From the NCBI GenBank assembly GCA_030490835.1, contig CM059975.1, forward strand, positions 7,653,579 through 7,717,578: 64,000 nt of DNA, written 5' to 3'. Source of the stretch: Annona cherimola. Taxonomy: Eukaryota > Streptophyta > Magnoliopsida > Magnoliales > Annonaceae. Below the pieces are notes generated by a model. The model was given only the letters and a program-made list of their open reading frames with translations, did not search any database and was not told the origin of the DNA. Positions 1 to 10,800 of this stretch are shown one piece after another (positions within the stretch are counted from its first letter, which is position 1; the number at the start of each line of letters is the position of its first letter). Both the position numbers and the translations under genes were made by a program.

Positions 1-59
1 CACTTCTGTGAAATCATTTTTCTAAGTAAACTCTTGCATTTTTAAAATCTTGATAGTTG

Positions 60-385
60 ATGGAAAATCTACCACATCCATTGTATTTAGTTCATTTATA
101 GTATTTTAGAAACTCTTTTATTTTTTTAATTTCACTGTATATGTGTATCATCTACGAATGTGTAAAATCAATATAATAAAATGGTTCAATGCTAAAATAT
201 CAATTTTAAAATAGTTTTTTAACATCTAAATCATCAAAAATATCATTATTATGTTGATAAATAATTCTATAAATTATTATTACATTTTAATATATGTGTG
301 AATGGATCTAAGCGTTTTTCATAATTTACACATAAATATATATTTTTGAGCAAATGTAGCGCATAAGTATACTTTTTTTTTTTTT
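60..385 (+). repeat. Dispersed AT-rich repeat, family A, copy 1 (approximate ends)
   Basis: This block matches 1010-1350 and 45250-45600 almost line by line: a CCATTGTATTTAG motif, then a GTGTAAAATCAATATAATAAAA stretch (in shorter pieces), then an ATTATTACATTTTAATA motif, then ATTTACACATAAATATATA near the end. It has no coding potential. The family recurs in both orientations across the window and looks like a non-autonomous DNA element. Confidence 0.65.
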
Positions 386-1009
386 TGATGTCTCATATAT
401 TACAACTCTTTTCATCTGATCTTAATTTTTTCTCAATGTTTTTCCTCAAATGTAAACTAAAGCCTTCCTACAGGGCAACGCCTCCTGAAAATGGGAGACC
501 ATGCTCCCAAACCCGGATCAAAATCGGGACATCCTGGCATACTGCCAGAAGTGAGCACCAACTGCACTACGGCTTTGGGCTCAGCGCATACGTATACTTG
601 GTTTGTATGAAACTTGGCTTCTTAGATAAACATGTGATGTTAAACATAATAAATGGATTGAATTTTAAATTAATCATCAATAACTTAAAAATTACGAGGA
701 TCACGTGGAATCAATTTTATATAACGTAGTTGTATAGGTTACATAGAAGCAACGCGCTATAATATATATACCGCAAAGTCTGCATCCCTATGGTAACTCC
801 GTCAGATGCCACTGGTGGCGGGTGTCCCAAGTTGTTAAAAGGGGTTGTATTGTTGTTGCCTCTGACTAGTAAAATTATAAGAAAAAATTGTAAAGATGAC
901 TTGGGACTTAATTATAATAGATGTAAGATAGATGTAAAATATATACTAATTATTTATCAATCCGACTTTTATAAAACTCTCTTTCTATATAACTCTCCTC
1001 CATTTTTTA

Positions 1010-1350
1010 AAATCTTGATGGTTAATGAAAAACTCATTCCATCCATTGTATTTAGCATCATATATAGTATCTTGGAAACCTTTTTATTTTATTAATTTCA
1101 CTGTATATGAGTCTCATCTATAAATGTGTAAAATTAATGTAATAAAATTGTCCAATGCTAAAATATCAACTTTGAAGTAATTTTTTCAATATTTAAACCA
1201 TCTAAAATATCAATAATATGTGGATAAATGATCTTATAAAGTATTATTACATTATAATACTTATATGAATTGATTTAAGCATTTTTCATAATTTACACAT
1301 GAATATATATATTTTTGAGTAAATGTAGCCCGTGCACATACGATTTGGAT
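1010..1350 (+). repeat. Dispersed AT-rich repeat, family A, copy 2 (approximate ends)
   Basis: Second direct copy of family A, about 950 bp downstream of the first. The same blocks occur in the same order, with many substitutions and small indels. The sequence after both copies (a GGATGAAA motif, then AACAAACGGATTG-like text) is also partly shared, so the repeated unit may be longer than marked. Confidence 0.65.
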
Positions 1351-2285
1351 GAAATTTAATCTTTTAGCAAAACAAATAGTGTTGAATACAACAAACGGAT
1401 TGTATTTTTTATCAAAGATCAATATCTTGAAATTTAAGAATGTTATATGGGACCGTTATATATGTGATGTACATGATAATAAAAAAAAAAAAAGGAGAAG
1501 ATTTCTCCTGAAAGTGGATGCAACTTGTCGGTGACAGATAAAGCCAAAGTGCTTTAGGACCTCACTTTACTCAAGAGTCACAGATCTTGCCTTCTTTAGA
1601 AGCCAACCATCCGTTTTTTGGTGGTTGCAGATGGTATACGTAATTTCGTATTTGTTACCCTTCCCTCTTTGAAGCAGGAAAGCTAGTTCATTCAATTGCT
1701 GTGTAAGTAATCAAGCTTTCCCTCTTTGCAGTAGGTAAGAACGAAGGCTAAGGAAAAGCTTGATTCCTTAACCTTCTTCAACTAGAAGAAAAAAAGCTCT
1801 CTAGTTTCAGACCATCCACAGTGAAAGCTGCAGTTTGAGTTACTGTGATGTACCACCCTTTTCTGATCCTTCCTGTCCACGCTAAAACCCAAGTGGAACG
1901 GGAGGAAATCCCATGATTTTCACTTTCTACGAGGTTGCATTCATTTTCTATTTCCATCCCAAATTTTGAGGAGGAAGTTCGTGTTGATTATTATTGTATG
2001 TTTATTTACTGTATGATTGATTTCCCTATAAGTTAGAATCTACTATTGAAATGTGGTCCGGACCATGCGAATCTACGTCCCGGTACAATGCGGGTGGTCT
2101 GCTGACCCACAACATTAGTTTTTGGTCCCCCCAGGCGACCTCCAAATTAAGTCCAGGTAGATAAAATCGAGGCCGCTCCACAGGGTAATAAATAATAACA
2201 AGCCTTCGAGTATATCAACTTTAAAAGGGAAATTAGCGGTCCAATAATGATGAACGATAAATGCGAGAAAAACATGCATGCCTAC

Positions 2286-2791
2286 CTTGGTAGGGAACAC
2301 CCATGAGGCTGCCATCGCCAACGCTGGTAGGCCTTGTCCGGCCGCCCATGCTCTTGGCAAGTCAGCTGGGGCTGGATATACGGACAGTCCGACTCCCTGT
2401 AGAGCGGCCGTGCCGCCTCGTCCCACACCCACTTCCCTTGGAAGATGTTGCACCCTCCCCCATCAACTGCCGCCTCCCGATTATCCTTCTCTAATTCAAA
2501 ACCCAAACAGAAATAAATAAATGCATTATTACTCGCTAGCAAATTGCAAAGGGAAAGCTTGTGAATTGGGTATTTGGAAATGAGATTTGCGAGCAGCAAG
2601 CAAGCAAGCAACTTACCTTTCAGTAATATGGGGCGAGGGTGTTGGGGGTGGGGATATGGGTGGCTGAAAATGCAGATGAGATCTTGCCAGTAGAGGATGG
2701 CGACGAGAATTAGCAAAGGGGGGAAAAGGAGGAGGGAAGAGGGATGAAGATTCCTCCGGATGTGGTGGGAGCCGGAGGTGGGTGCCTTCAT
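2286..2791 (-). CDS. TBL: TRICHOME BIREFRINGENCE-LIKE (TBL/PMR5-type) protein, first two exons only
   Basis: TBL proteins are Golgi type II membrane proteins; characterised members O-acetylate wall polysaccharides. Proposed exons on the minus strand are 2791-2617 and 2490-2286, with a 126-bp intron bounded by GT (2616) and AG (2491). That intron happens to stay open in the same frame, so an unspliced ORF hides it. Exon 1 encodes a basic N-terminus and a hydrophobic segment (about residues 19-36), as expected of a signal anchor. Exon 2 encodes the PMR5 N-terminal domain: a Cys followed by [10 protein letters not shown], then [26 protein letters not shown] and [12 protein letters not shown]. 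The reading frame then meets a donor (AG|GTAGG at 2285). The GDS and DXXH parts of the esterase domain are not visible downstream in the window, so the gene is either truncated or continues past position 1 after an intron of at least 2.2 kb. Earlier in-frame Met codons exist, so the start is not certain. Confidence 0.75.
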
Positions 2792-3184
2792 TTGTTTTCC
2801 TCTACTTTCTAGTTCCACTTCCGCAGGCATTGAATAGAATGCATGTGGGAGTAGGTGGATAACGACGAAGCGCACGGCCGCGGCACACTGCGCATGGAAT
2901 GGAGCTCTTGGAATGGTTCTGCGTCACGGGATGCAACGCACGCAGCTTGAACCTTGAGTGTTGAGATTTCCTTCCAGTAGCAGAGGCGGCTTTTATGTTT
3001 TGTGGTTAGGTAGGGCCCCATGGATGAGTGATCTCGATTGCTCATCTGATGGGCCCCTTCTTGGATTTCTGGGCGCGCCCTCGGCCCTTTTTTCAACCCC
3101 CTCTTCCAAGCAAAATCCCGTCGACCATAAATACTTGTAAATGTGGCAAGTTGATTCGTACCAACTACCAACACATAAGGGTGC
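2792..3184. other. Putative TBL upstream region, interrupted by the retrotransposon
   Basis: About 390 bp lie between the proposed TBL start codon and the 5' LTR. This should hold the 5' UTR and core promoter of the minus-strand gene. I see no clear TATA box at a usual distance. The retrotransposon insertion cuts this region from any more distant upstream elements, which now sit beyond 14,652. Confidence 0.4.
3181..3184. repeat. Target-site duplication, left copy (GTGC)
   Basis: GTGC directly precedes the 5' LTR and directly follows the 3' LTR at 14653-14656. Four bases match; the fifth does not (G at 3180 or the next base), so a 5-bp duplication with one later change is possible. Confidence 0.6.
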
Positions 3185-4251
3185 TGTTGACACCCTACCA
3201 TTGGGCCCAAATATGGATAAATTGAAATGGATTTCAAGCCCAAACAAATTCAAGACAAAAGGAAATTCAAACCAGCCAAGTGGGCCCTCCCGCGCTCAGC
3301 CCACGGGAGCGAAGCTCCACTAAGCCTCGAAGCAGGCTTTTCAACAAACTAAATCCGGCCCACAAAGAGCGAAGCTCCTACAGGCCACCTCAACGGGCTC
3401 CACAAAGCAGCCCACCAGACAAAACAAACGGGCTTAGCCAAGCTCTAGCCCACTAAAGCCTCGGAAGCAGGCTTCTCTACAATTTTGGGCCTCTACAACG
3501 GCCCACCCAAAGCCATGGGCTAAGCCAAGCTCTAGCCCACCAAGCCAAGCTTATGGACCAAGTCCAAAACTACTCAAGAGGCCCAAAGCCCATGACCCCA
3601 ACTCAAGACCAAGTCCATGATCCCACTCAAGCCCAAGCCCACGGACCAAGTCCATGACCTCAAGGGAGCCCAAAACCCACTCCACCATCTATAAAAGGAG
3701 GAGCTCCCCTCTCATTCAAAGACACTTGAAGAGAGGCATCCCAAGGGGAGGACGGGAGTCTGCAGCAACGCCCCCGGCATCCCGGCTTCCATGCTCTACG
3801 CGCTCCACGCCTCTCTTCCCATTTTCCTCTTTCCATCTCTCCCGTTCTCTTAAACCCTTTTATTTTCCCCCTTTACGCTGTGTAAACCGCCTCGGGTTGG
3901 CAGATTTCTCCATATTTGCTTCAACTTGAAGGCCGGAACCCAGATTCTGTATTACTAGTGCCTTATTTCTTTAAATAGGGGCCGATCTCCCTTTAAAGAT
4001 CGGTGGCGACTCCATTTTCTTTGCTTTCTTGTGTGCACGTTTGAGCTAACGTCTTGTCTTAGCCGTTATGCTGCCAAAATCACGAGAAAACGCCCATATG
4101 CCTGTTTTTCTAAAAACTATGAGGCCTAACTCATTTTACCCCATGTGAATGCAGGAAATCCAAGCCCACGTCACTTTTCAACACGATCCACATCTCTAAG
4201 GCCCGGGAAACCCATTCCGAGCCCACCGTAGCGCTCCCGGCGGGTGCTACA
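3185..4251 (+). repeat. 5' LTR of the Tat-type retrotransposon
   Basis: The LTR is 1,067 bp and starts TGTTGACACC, ending GGGTGCTACA. By hand comparison it differs from the 3' LTR at about 11 substitutions, a 2-bp C-run difference and one 13-bp indel. The 13-bp indel is one unit of an ACCAAGTCCATGA motif repeated in this part of the LTR. The U3 part is rich in GCCCAAGCCC-type runs. Confidence 0.95.
3690..3697 (+). promoter_or_regulatory. TATA box of the 5' LTR promoter
   Basis: A strong TATAAAAG sits in the LTR after the C-rich U3 part. An identical box lies at the same place in the 3' LTR (14089-14096). Transcription would be expected to start about 30 bp downstream, near 3720, which would define the U3/R boundary. 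Confidence 0.7.
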
Positions 4252-4254
4252 GCT

Positions 4255-4272
4255 TGGCGACTCCGCTGGGGA
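4255..4272 (+). other. Primer binding site
   Basis: TGGCGACTCCGCTGGGGA begins three bases after the 5' LTR. It starts with TGG, complementary to a tRNA CCA end, as a minus-strand primer site should. Tat/Ogre elements often use a tRNA-Arg-type site of similar form; I cannot check the exact tRNA here. Confidence 0.85.
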
Positions 4273-4607
4273 CGGCGTTGTTGGTCTACATCAAGCGCAA
4301 GGGGGTCAAAATCGGGAGAACGGAGCTCTGTCCACGCTGGACAGCAAGTTGCAGAGGAGTTCCCGTCTTCTGGCAGCGAGTTTCTGAAGTTTCTGCCCAA
4401 ATCGCGCAGAAACCTAAAAAGTTTTTAGGTCCAGAGGCGTCCAGCTCAAAAAAACTAGCAGAACTCGTGAAGACCTGCTGGATACTGCCTTGTGACTGTT
4501 AAGGCACCTAATACGAGCCAAAATGAACAACTTCCAGCAAGAATGAAATTGATTAATGTTAAATCCGGCGTAAAAATCACTTCTTTCCCATAACCTGAGT
4601 GTTTTCT

Positions 4608-4755
4608 GGTCACGCTTCCAGAAACGCTTCAAGCGAACTGGTCTTTCTCCAGACACTCTTCAAGCGAACTGGTCATTCTTCCAGACACGCTTCAAGAGAA
4701 CTGGTCCTTTTCCAGACACGCTTCAAGCGAACTGGTCATTTCTCCAGAAACACCT
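4608..4755 (+). repeat. Tandem repeat of about 31 bp in the retrotransposon leader, about 4 copies
   Basis: The core CTTCAAGCGAACTGGTC (with single-base variants) starts at 4627, 4658, 4690 and 4721, each followed by a T-rich run and CCAGACAC. It lies in the untranslated leader between the primer binding site and gag. Confidence 0.85.
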
Positions 4756-5001
4756 CAGGCAAACTCAAACCCATGGACCTCAAACATGCGTGGAACTTAA
4801 AATAAATAAAATCTGCACACAAAAAAGAACACACAAAAGGACCTAGACCTCCAAGCATCAATCCAAAGGTTGATCTCCTTCATTATCTGTCTGCAAGTAC
4901 TAATCTCTTTTTATTGACTCAGGATTTTCACCATAGCTCGGGGGCAAGGCAAGTCGACCGCAGATCGAAGCCCCGTGGTTACCAGATCAAGAGCGGCTAG
5001 G

Positions 5002-6150
5002 ATGGAGTCCGAGCAATCCTCACATCATGAAGACCGAGATCACCAATTCAAGCAGTCCATCGAAGCCTACATGGTGGCAATGGACAAGAGGATGCAAAAG
5101 CTAGAGGAAGTCTTGTCAAACATGGGGCAACCTCTTATAGGCGGTCAGAGCACGGCTACACCACCATTTTGTTCACAAAACCCGAATCCAGAGCAAGACG
5201 GTGGACCTCAACCATCCTCCCACAAATCTCGAAATGATCACTACAAAGAAGAGGAGTTGGTCTTAGAACAAGGCCGTAATGAAATCCAAGACCTCAAGAA
5301 CCAACTTCAAAACCAATTAAAAGAAATGGAGGATCGAATCCGACAACATCAAGGGGAGGGCCTACCCTCGGCCAAGATCGAAGACTTATGCCCGTTCCCC
5401 GATACCAAGTTGCCGGAGAAGTTCGAGATCCCAGCTTTACCTGCATATGAAGGAGACTCATGCCCGAGGGCTCATCTCAAGGCCTTTTGCGGCATCCTAT
5501 ACCCTTTGGTGAAAAGCGAAGAAGTTTTGATAAGGCTATTCCAACATAGCCTAAAGAAGGACGCCTTGGAATGGTACATATCGTTGGATTGCGGGTTGAT
5601 CAAAACATGGGAACAACTCTCTTTGGCTTTCATGGACCGCTTCTCCTACAAACTAAACATGGCTCCCAAAAGGGCCGACCTCGAAGCGCTCAAGCAAAAA
5701 GGGGACGAAACATTCTCCGAGTACATTGCTAGATGGCGGGCATTAGCGGCAAAAATGAAGAGCCCATTGCCTTTGGATGAGCAAATCTCTATCATCATCA
5801 ACTCCGCACACCCGAGCATCTCGGGTTACCTCATTTCTCACCCCTACATCAACTTCACTCAACTTCTCCAAGCCGGGGACCAAGTGGAGGCGGGAATTAG
5901 ACATGGCACCATCTCTCCATGGCCTTACCAAGGGAACGCAACTCGAAGGAAGCAAGAACCAAAAAATGGTAATTCCTCGAAGAACCCGGATGTAAACGCC
6001 ATAGACACCACCCCCAAGCCTTTTCAAAGAAAAACATACAGAGATTTTACACCTCTCACCCAGTCATACACCGACGTCCTCAACATGCTCATCCAAAAGA
6101 ATATGCTTGCACCTCTAGCTCCAAAACCTCCACCTAATCCCCTTTCCTAA
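5002..6150 (+). CDS. Retrotransposon Gag, N-terminal and capsid part (frame broken at its end)
   Basis: Gag forms the particle that packages element RNA. The first ATG is at 5002. The frame is open from 4975 with GTG in the place where related plant Gags start (followed by VTRSR), which suggests the original ATG became GTG. The sequence has a charged, Gln- and Glu-rich N-terminus with coiled-coil character around the NQLQNQLKEMEDRI segment. The retrotransposon gag domain follows in the middle (FQHSLKKDALEWY, then LALAFMDRF-like LSLAFMDRFSY, then ETFSEYIARWRALAAKM). The frame stops at 6150, but the Gag zinc knuckle continues at once in the +2 frame, so there is a single-base insertion or deletion near 6140. 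A C- and T-rich run (CCCCTTTCC) lies at that point. Confidence 0.85.
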   Translation: MESEQSSHHEDRDHQFKQSIEAYMVAMDKRMQKLEEVLSNMGQPLIGGQSTATPPFCSQNPNPEQDGGPQPSSHKSRNDHYKEEELVLEQGRNEIQDLKNQLQNQLKEMEDRIRQHQGEGLPSAKIEDLCPFPDTKLPEKFEIPALPAYEGDSCPRAHLKAFCGILYPLVKSEEVLIRLFQHSLKKDALEWYISLDCGLIKTWEQLSLAFMDRFSYKLNMAPKRADLEALKQKGDETFSEYIARWRALAAKMKSPLPLDEQISIIINSAHPSISGYLISHPYINFTQLLQAGDQVEAGIRHGTISPWPYQGNATRRKQEPKNGNSSKNPDVNAIDTTPKPFQRKTYRDFTPLTQSYTDVLNMLIQKNMLAPLAPKPPPNPLS

Positions 6151-7864
6151 GAACTACCGTGAAAATGAGTTTTGTGCCTATCACCAAGGGAGAGGCCACA
6201 CCACCAAGAGATGTTTTACCCTCAAACATGTCATCCAAGACTTAATAGATGATGGAAAAATCAAAATTTCATCAAACTCTCATGAGGATGTGATCCAAAA
6301 CCCCTTACCTATGCATGAACCAAGGAATCCTAATGCAACAAACATAAACTTCATAGAAGTTGCAAGGGAACCCACAAAGCCGAGTCATGAAGCCTATATG
6401 ATCACTCTACAACGGGCTAAGCAAGAAACTATCACACTACAAGGAGCCGCTCCTCGGAATGTCCGTAAACCTCAAGAAGCGCATGGCCAAGACTACCTCA
6501 TATTGCCGGGCGTGAACAACTTGAAGATTGCTCCTCCTCATCAAGAACCCGTGATACTAGCGGCCAAGCCAAAGCCAACATACGACTCGCACAAGGTCCC
6601 ATGTGAATATCCTCAATGCTCGGAGATAGGCAACATCTATCCCAATGGCCGAGTCTACCGACGGGAGCCGGCTCGCAACGTGATCACCAACCCGGAGAAG
6701 GAACCGCCATATGACGTGGCTTCACAACTCAAATCCTTGCCAGCTCAAATATCCATATGGGAGCTATTATGCACATCAACAAAGCATAGGGAGGCCTTCA
6801 CTAAAGTGCTAAGCGAAGCTCACATAACCACGGAGGTGACTCCCGATGCGGTGGCTCACATGATCGGGCAAATAATGGCCCCTAACGCTATCACATTCAC
6901 CGATAAGGAGCTTCCCGCGGAAGGACGCAACCATGGACATTCCTTAAGCATCACGGTCGGGTACAATGGATTGAAGATCCCCTTGGTAACCATTGACAAC
7001 GGAGCAAGTCTTAATGTTTTCCCATTACGAACGATCAAGAGGCTTGGAATCCCGATGAATCAAATGCGGCCGAGCGACTACCATGTAAGAGCCTTTGATA
7101 ACTCTCAAAAGACGGTCTTGGGTGAACTAGACATAGAAATCCAAGTGGGACCCGACACCATGGTCATCCCTTTTCAAGTCTTGGACATCCCCGCGTCTTT
7201 CAACATGTTATTAGGAAGACCTTGGTTACACCAAACCGGAGCCATCCCGTCCTCTCTCCACCAAAAGCTCAAGTACATATCGGCGGGAAGGCTAGTGGTC
7301 ATCGAAGCCGACCCCGAGATCATTATCCCGGTAGAGTTTGAAAATTGCCATGAAGTTCCACTAATCGAAGTATATGAATCTTCAGATCCTCTCCCCTTCA
7401 AGATGGATGACATACATGAAGTCCATCACATCCCTTCAAAGCAAAGGCTCCCGCTTCACTATGTTATACCTCCGGCCGAGAGGCAAACAACAAGGTTCAA
7501 CATCAAATACCGAGGAAAGACGGTGTTACTCAATCCTCAACAAAAGAACAACAAATGGGGACTTGGGTATAGGCCCGAGGAAGATAAATTCAAGGAGTCG
7601 AACAAAGCAACTCGGTTCATAAGCGCGGGATACATACTACCCGAGGCATTGGAGACCCAAGAAGTTTTAATGATAGATCATGATGACCGGCATGAAAAAA
7701 AAACGCCGTTGAGCCAAGACAAGCCAAAAACTGGTATGTTATGCCAACTTGCTCAAAACCCGGTTCTAGCAAACACATCACGCATCCGGTACCCATTTAA
7801 AAGAAAAAGAAGCAAACGGAGCCGGATATGTGGTCCAGCATTCGCTGGTCCCACGAGTTGCTAG
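6143..7864 (+). CDS. Gag zinc knuckle plus aspartic protease (continuation after frameshift)
   Basis: This frame has no start of its own; it continues gag after the break near 6140. It opens with KNYRENEFCAYHQGRGH followed by TTKRC, a CX2HX4HX4C variant zinc knuckle, then a HVIQDLIDDGKI segment typical of Tat-type Gags. The protease lies in the middle: PLVTIDNGASLNVFP, followed downstream by FNMLLGRPWLH. The active-site triplet reads D-N-G rather than D-T/S-G; I recall this form from other Tat/Ogre elements, so it is probably normal here. The frame ends by overlapping the pol frame by 37 bp. Ogre relatives have an intron between protease and RT, so this junction may be spliced or may be damaged. 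Confidence 0.8.
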   Translation, partial: FPKNYRENEFCAYHQGRGHTTKRCFTLKHVIQDLIDDGKIKISSNSHEDVIQNPLPMHEPRNPNATNINFIEVAREPTKPSHEAYMITLQRAKQETITLQGAAPRNVRKPQEAHGQDYLILPGVNNLKIAPPHQEPVILAAKPKPTYDSHKVPCEYPQCSEIGNIYPNGRVYRREPARNVITNPEKEPPYDVASQLKSLPAQISIWELLCTSTKHREAFTKVLSEAHITTEVTPDAVAHMIGQIMAPNAITFTDKELPAEGRNHGHSLSITVGYNGLKIPLVTIDNGASLNVFPLRTIKRLGIPMNQMRPSDYHVRAFDNSQKTVLGELDIEIQVGPDTMVIPFQVLDIPASFNMLLGRPWLHQTGAIPSSLHQKLKYISAGRLVVIEADPEIIIPVEFENCHEVPLIEVYESSDPLPFKMDDIHEVHHIPSKQRLPLHYVIPPAERQTTRFNIKYRGKTVLLNPQQKNNKWGLGYRPEEDKFKESNKATRFISAGYILPEALETQEVLMIDHDDRHEKKTPLSQDKPKTGMLCQLAQNPVLANTSRIRYPFKRKRSKRSRICGPAFAGPTSC

Positions 7865-10800
7865 AAATCTCAGAAGATCGTGGGGTTGATGAGGAGCTGC
7901 GCGGCAACATAGAAAGGCATGAAAACAAAGACGCAGCTTTGGACTATGAGATCGTCAACTTGGGAACCCCGGAATTACCCAAATGTCTTCGTATTGGAAA
8001 GAACTTATCCATAGAAGAGAGGAACCAAATGCTCACCTTTCTCAAGCCTCGGCTTGTCAACTTCGCCTTCTCTTATGAAGACATGCCCGGACTTGACAAA
8101 GATTTAATTACTCATCAACTCCCAATAAAGGCCGGTGTCAAACCGGTAAAGCAAAAACTTAAAAGGCTCAAACCGGAATGGATACCCAAGATAAGGGATG
8201 AAGTCATCAAGCAATATAATGTCGGATTCTTGGTAGTATCGCATTATCCACAATGGCTAGCTAATGTTGTCCCCATGCCCAAGAAGGACGGAAAAGTCCG
8301 AATGTGCATTGACTATAGAGACCTCAACAAGGCTAGCCCGAAGGATGACTTCTCATTGCCTCACATCGATGCTCTAATCGACAACACGGCGAGTCATACA
8401 TGGTTCTCCTTCATGGATGGGTTCTCCGGGTATAATCAAATCAAAATCGCCGAAGAAGATAGAGAAAAGACATCCTTCATCACTCCTTGGGGGACATTTT
8501 GCTACAAAGTGATGTCATTCGGTTTGAAAAATGCCGGAGCTACATATCAACGTACCATGACGGCCATCTTCCATGACATGATGGGCAAAGAAATGGAGGT
8601 CTACGTGGACGACATGATAGTCCGATCTTGCACTTTTGGAGAGCATCTAAGAGACTTGGAAAAACTATTCAACCGGATGGAGGAATTTCAACTAAGGCTC
8701 AACCCGCAAAAATGTGTCTTTAGAGCTCAAAAGGGGCGCTTGCTCGGATTTATCGTTAGTGGAAAAGGAATTGAGGTGGACCCGGCAAAAGTCAAGGCAA
8801 TACTAAGCATGCCGCCTCCCGCAACCGAAAAAGAGATAAGGAAATTCTTGGGCAAGCTACAATACATTAGTCGGTTCATATCCCGACTAGCATCCGCTTG
8901 TGAACCGATCTTCAAGTTGCTAAGAAAAGACTCTCCCAAAGAATGGAATGAAGATTGCCAAATCGCCTTTGATAAAATCAAAGCCTACTTGGTTAACCCT
9001 CCCATCTTGGTGCCGCCTAAAGCGGAAGGTCCCTTGTTGTTGTATCTCTCGGTTACTTCCACGGCATTGGGAGCGGTGCTAGGACAACCGGATGAATCGG
9101 GACGAAAGGAGCAAACTATATATTACTTGAGCAGAAAATATACCCCTACGGAAGTCAGATATCCGGAGATTGAAAAGGCATGCTTGTCTCTTGTATGGGC
9201 CGTGCAAAAGTTAAGGCAATATATTATGTCCCGAACCATACTGCTCATCTCAAAAATGGATCCGTTAAAGTATCTTTGTCAAAAGACCGTATTGACGGGA
9301 AAGCTAGCACGGTGGCAATTACTCCTCACAGAGTTTGACATAATTTATGTCACAAGGAAAGCTGTCAAGGGACAAGTGCTAGCGGATTACTTAGCCGCAC
9401 AGGCGCTTCTGGATTACCAACCGCTACAAGAAGATTTTCCGGATGAGGAAATACTACTTGTGGAGCAAGATGAAGAAAATGATGCTTGGACCTTGTACTT
9501 TGATGGCGCATGGAACGCTTCAGGTAACGGAATAGGTGTTGTCCTTTGCTCCCCCAACCAAGCCCCAATCATGATATCAAGAAGGTTGATTTTCCCGTGC
9601 ACAAACAATATCGCTGAATATGAGGCATGCATTGCCGGAGTACGGGAAGCCTACAAATTGGAGGCAAAGAAACTTCAAATCTATGAAGATTCGCAGTTGG
9701 TAATCAACCAAACAAATGGAGAATGGGAAACCCGAGATGAAAAGCTAAAGCCTTACCACACGGCATTAACTCACTTGGTTTACTCATTCGAAGAAGTCAC
9801 TTTCACCTATGCGCCACGGGCTCAAAACCAATGGGCGGATGCACTAGCAACCTTGGCATCCATGGTTGAAATACCATATGGGAAGGGAACTCAAGAAATC
9901 ACAGTGCAAACATCTCAACAACCCGCATATTGCTTGCAAGTGACGGCCGAAGCCGAAGAAACTCAAGAGGAAGAAAAGCCGTGGTATCATGACATAAAGC
10001 AGTTCTTGGAGCACCAAGCACTCGATGATCATATCACGCTTGCGGAAAGAAGAACCATCAAGAGACTAGCCTCTAGCTACATAATACAGGGGGCAACATT
10101 GTATAAGAGGTCTCACAACCAAATGCTACTACGGTGTGTTGACCGGCAAAAAGCAAAGGAAGTCATGACCCAAATTCATGATGGGGACTGCGGAGCACAT
10201 ATGAATGGGATCATGATGGCAAAAAAGATAATGCGCCAAGGATACTATTGGATCTCAATGGAAAAAGATTGCTCGGAGTATGTGATGAGATGTTTCAAAT
10301 GCCAAGAGCACGGGAACTTGATACACTCACCCGCAACGGACTTGCATTACTTATCTACCCCATGGCCCTTCTCAACTTGGGGAATAGATATAATCGGGAA
10401 GATAGCCCCTAAATCCATTGGCGGTCATGAATACATATTGGTGGCAATAGAGTATTTCACTAAATGGGTTGAAGCAACATCCTTTCCAACTATCAATGCA
10501 GCACAAGTCATACGCTTCATCAAAGGAAACATCCTATCAAGGTTCGGGCTTCCGCAAGCAATCATAAGTGACAACGGAACGGTCTTCGTCAGTAAGAAAG
10601 TTCAAGACTTCCTAGCTCAATACAAAATCCAACACCACAAGTCAAGTCCCTACCGTCCTCAAGCCAACGGAGCCGTAGAAGCCGCAAACAAGACCTTAAT
10701 CAAGATCCTTAGCAAAATGGTGGAGAACTACCGAGATTGGGCGGAAAAGTTGTCATACGCCTTGTGGGCATACCGAACCTCTATCCGAAGAGCTACGAGA

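Larger units (their letters stand above)
1..2285. other. AT-rich non-coding stretch, possibly a large TBL intron
   Basis: No convincing coding sequence is visible here. It lies directly after the second exon of the minus-strand TBL fragment, so it could be the start of a long intron whose later exons lie beyond the window. It could equally be intergenic DNA next to a truncated gene. The first 1.45 kb holds two direct copies of one dispersed repeat. Near 1,708-1,776 a short imperfect inverted repeat (AATCAAGCTTTCC and GGAAAAGCTTGATT) is visible, of no obvious function. Confidence 0.6.

Noticed and set aside
2278..2520. Plus-strand frames opposite the TBL exon
   Set aside because: Shadow of the minus-strand exon, whose protein has a clear family match.
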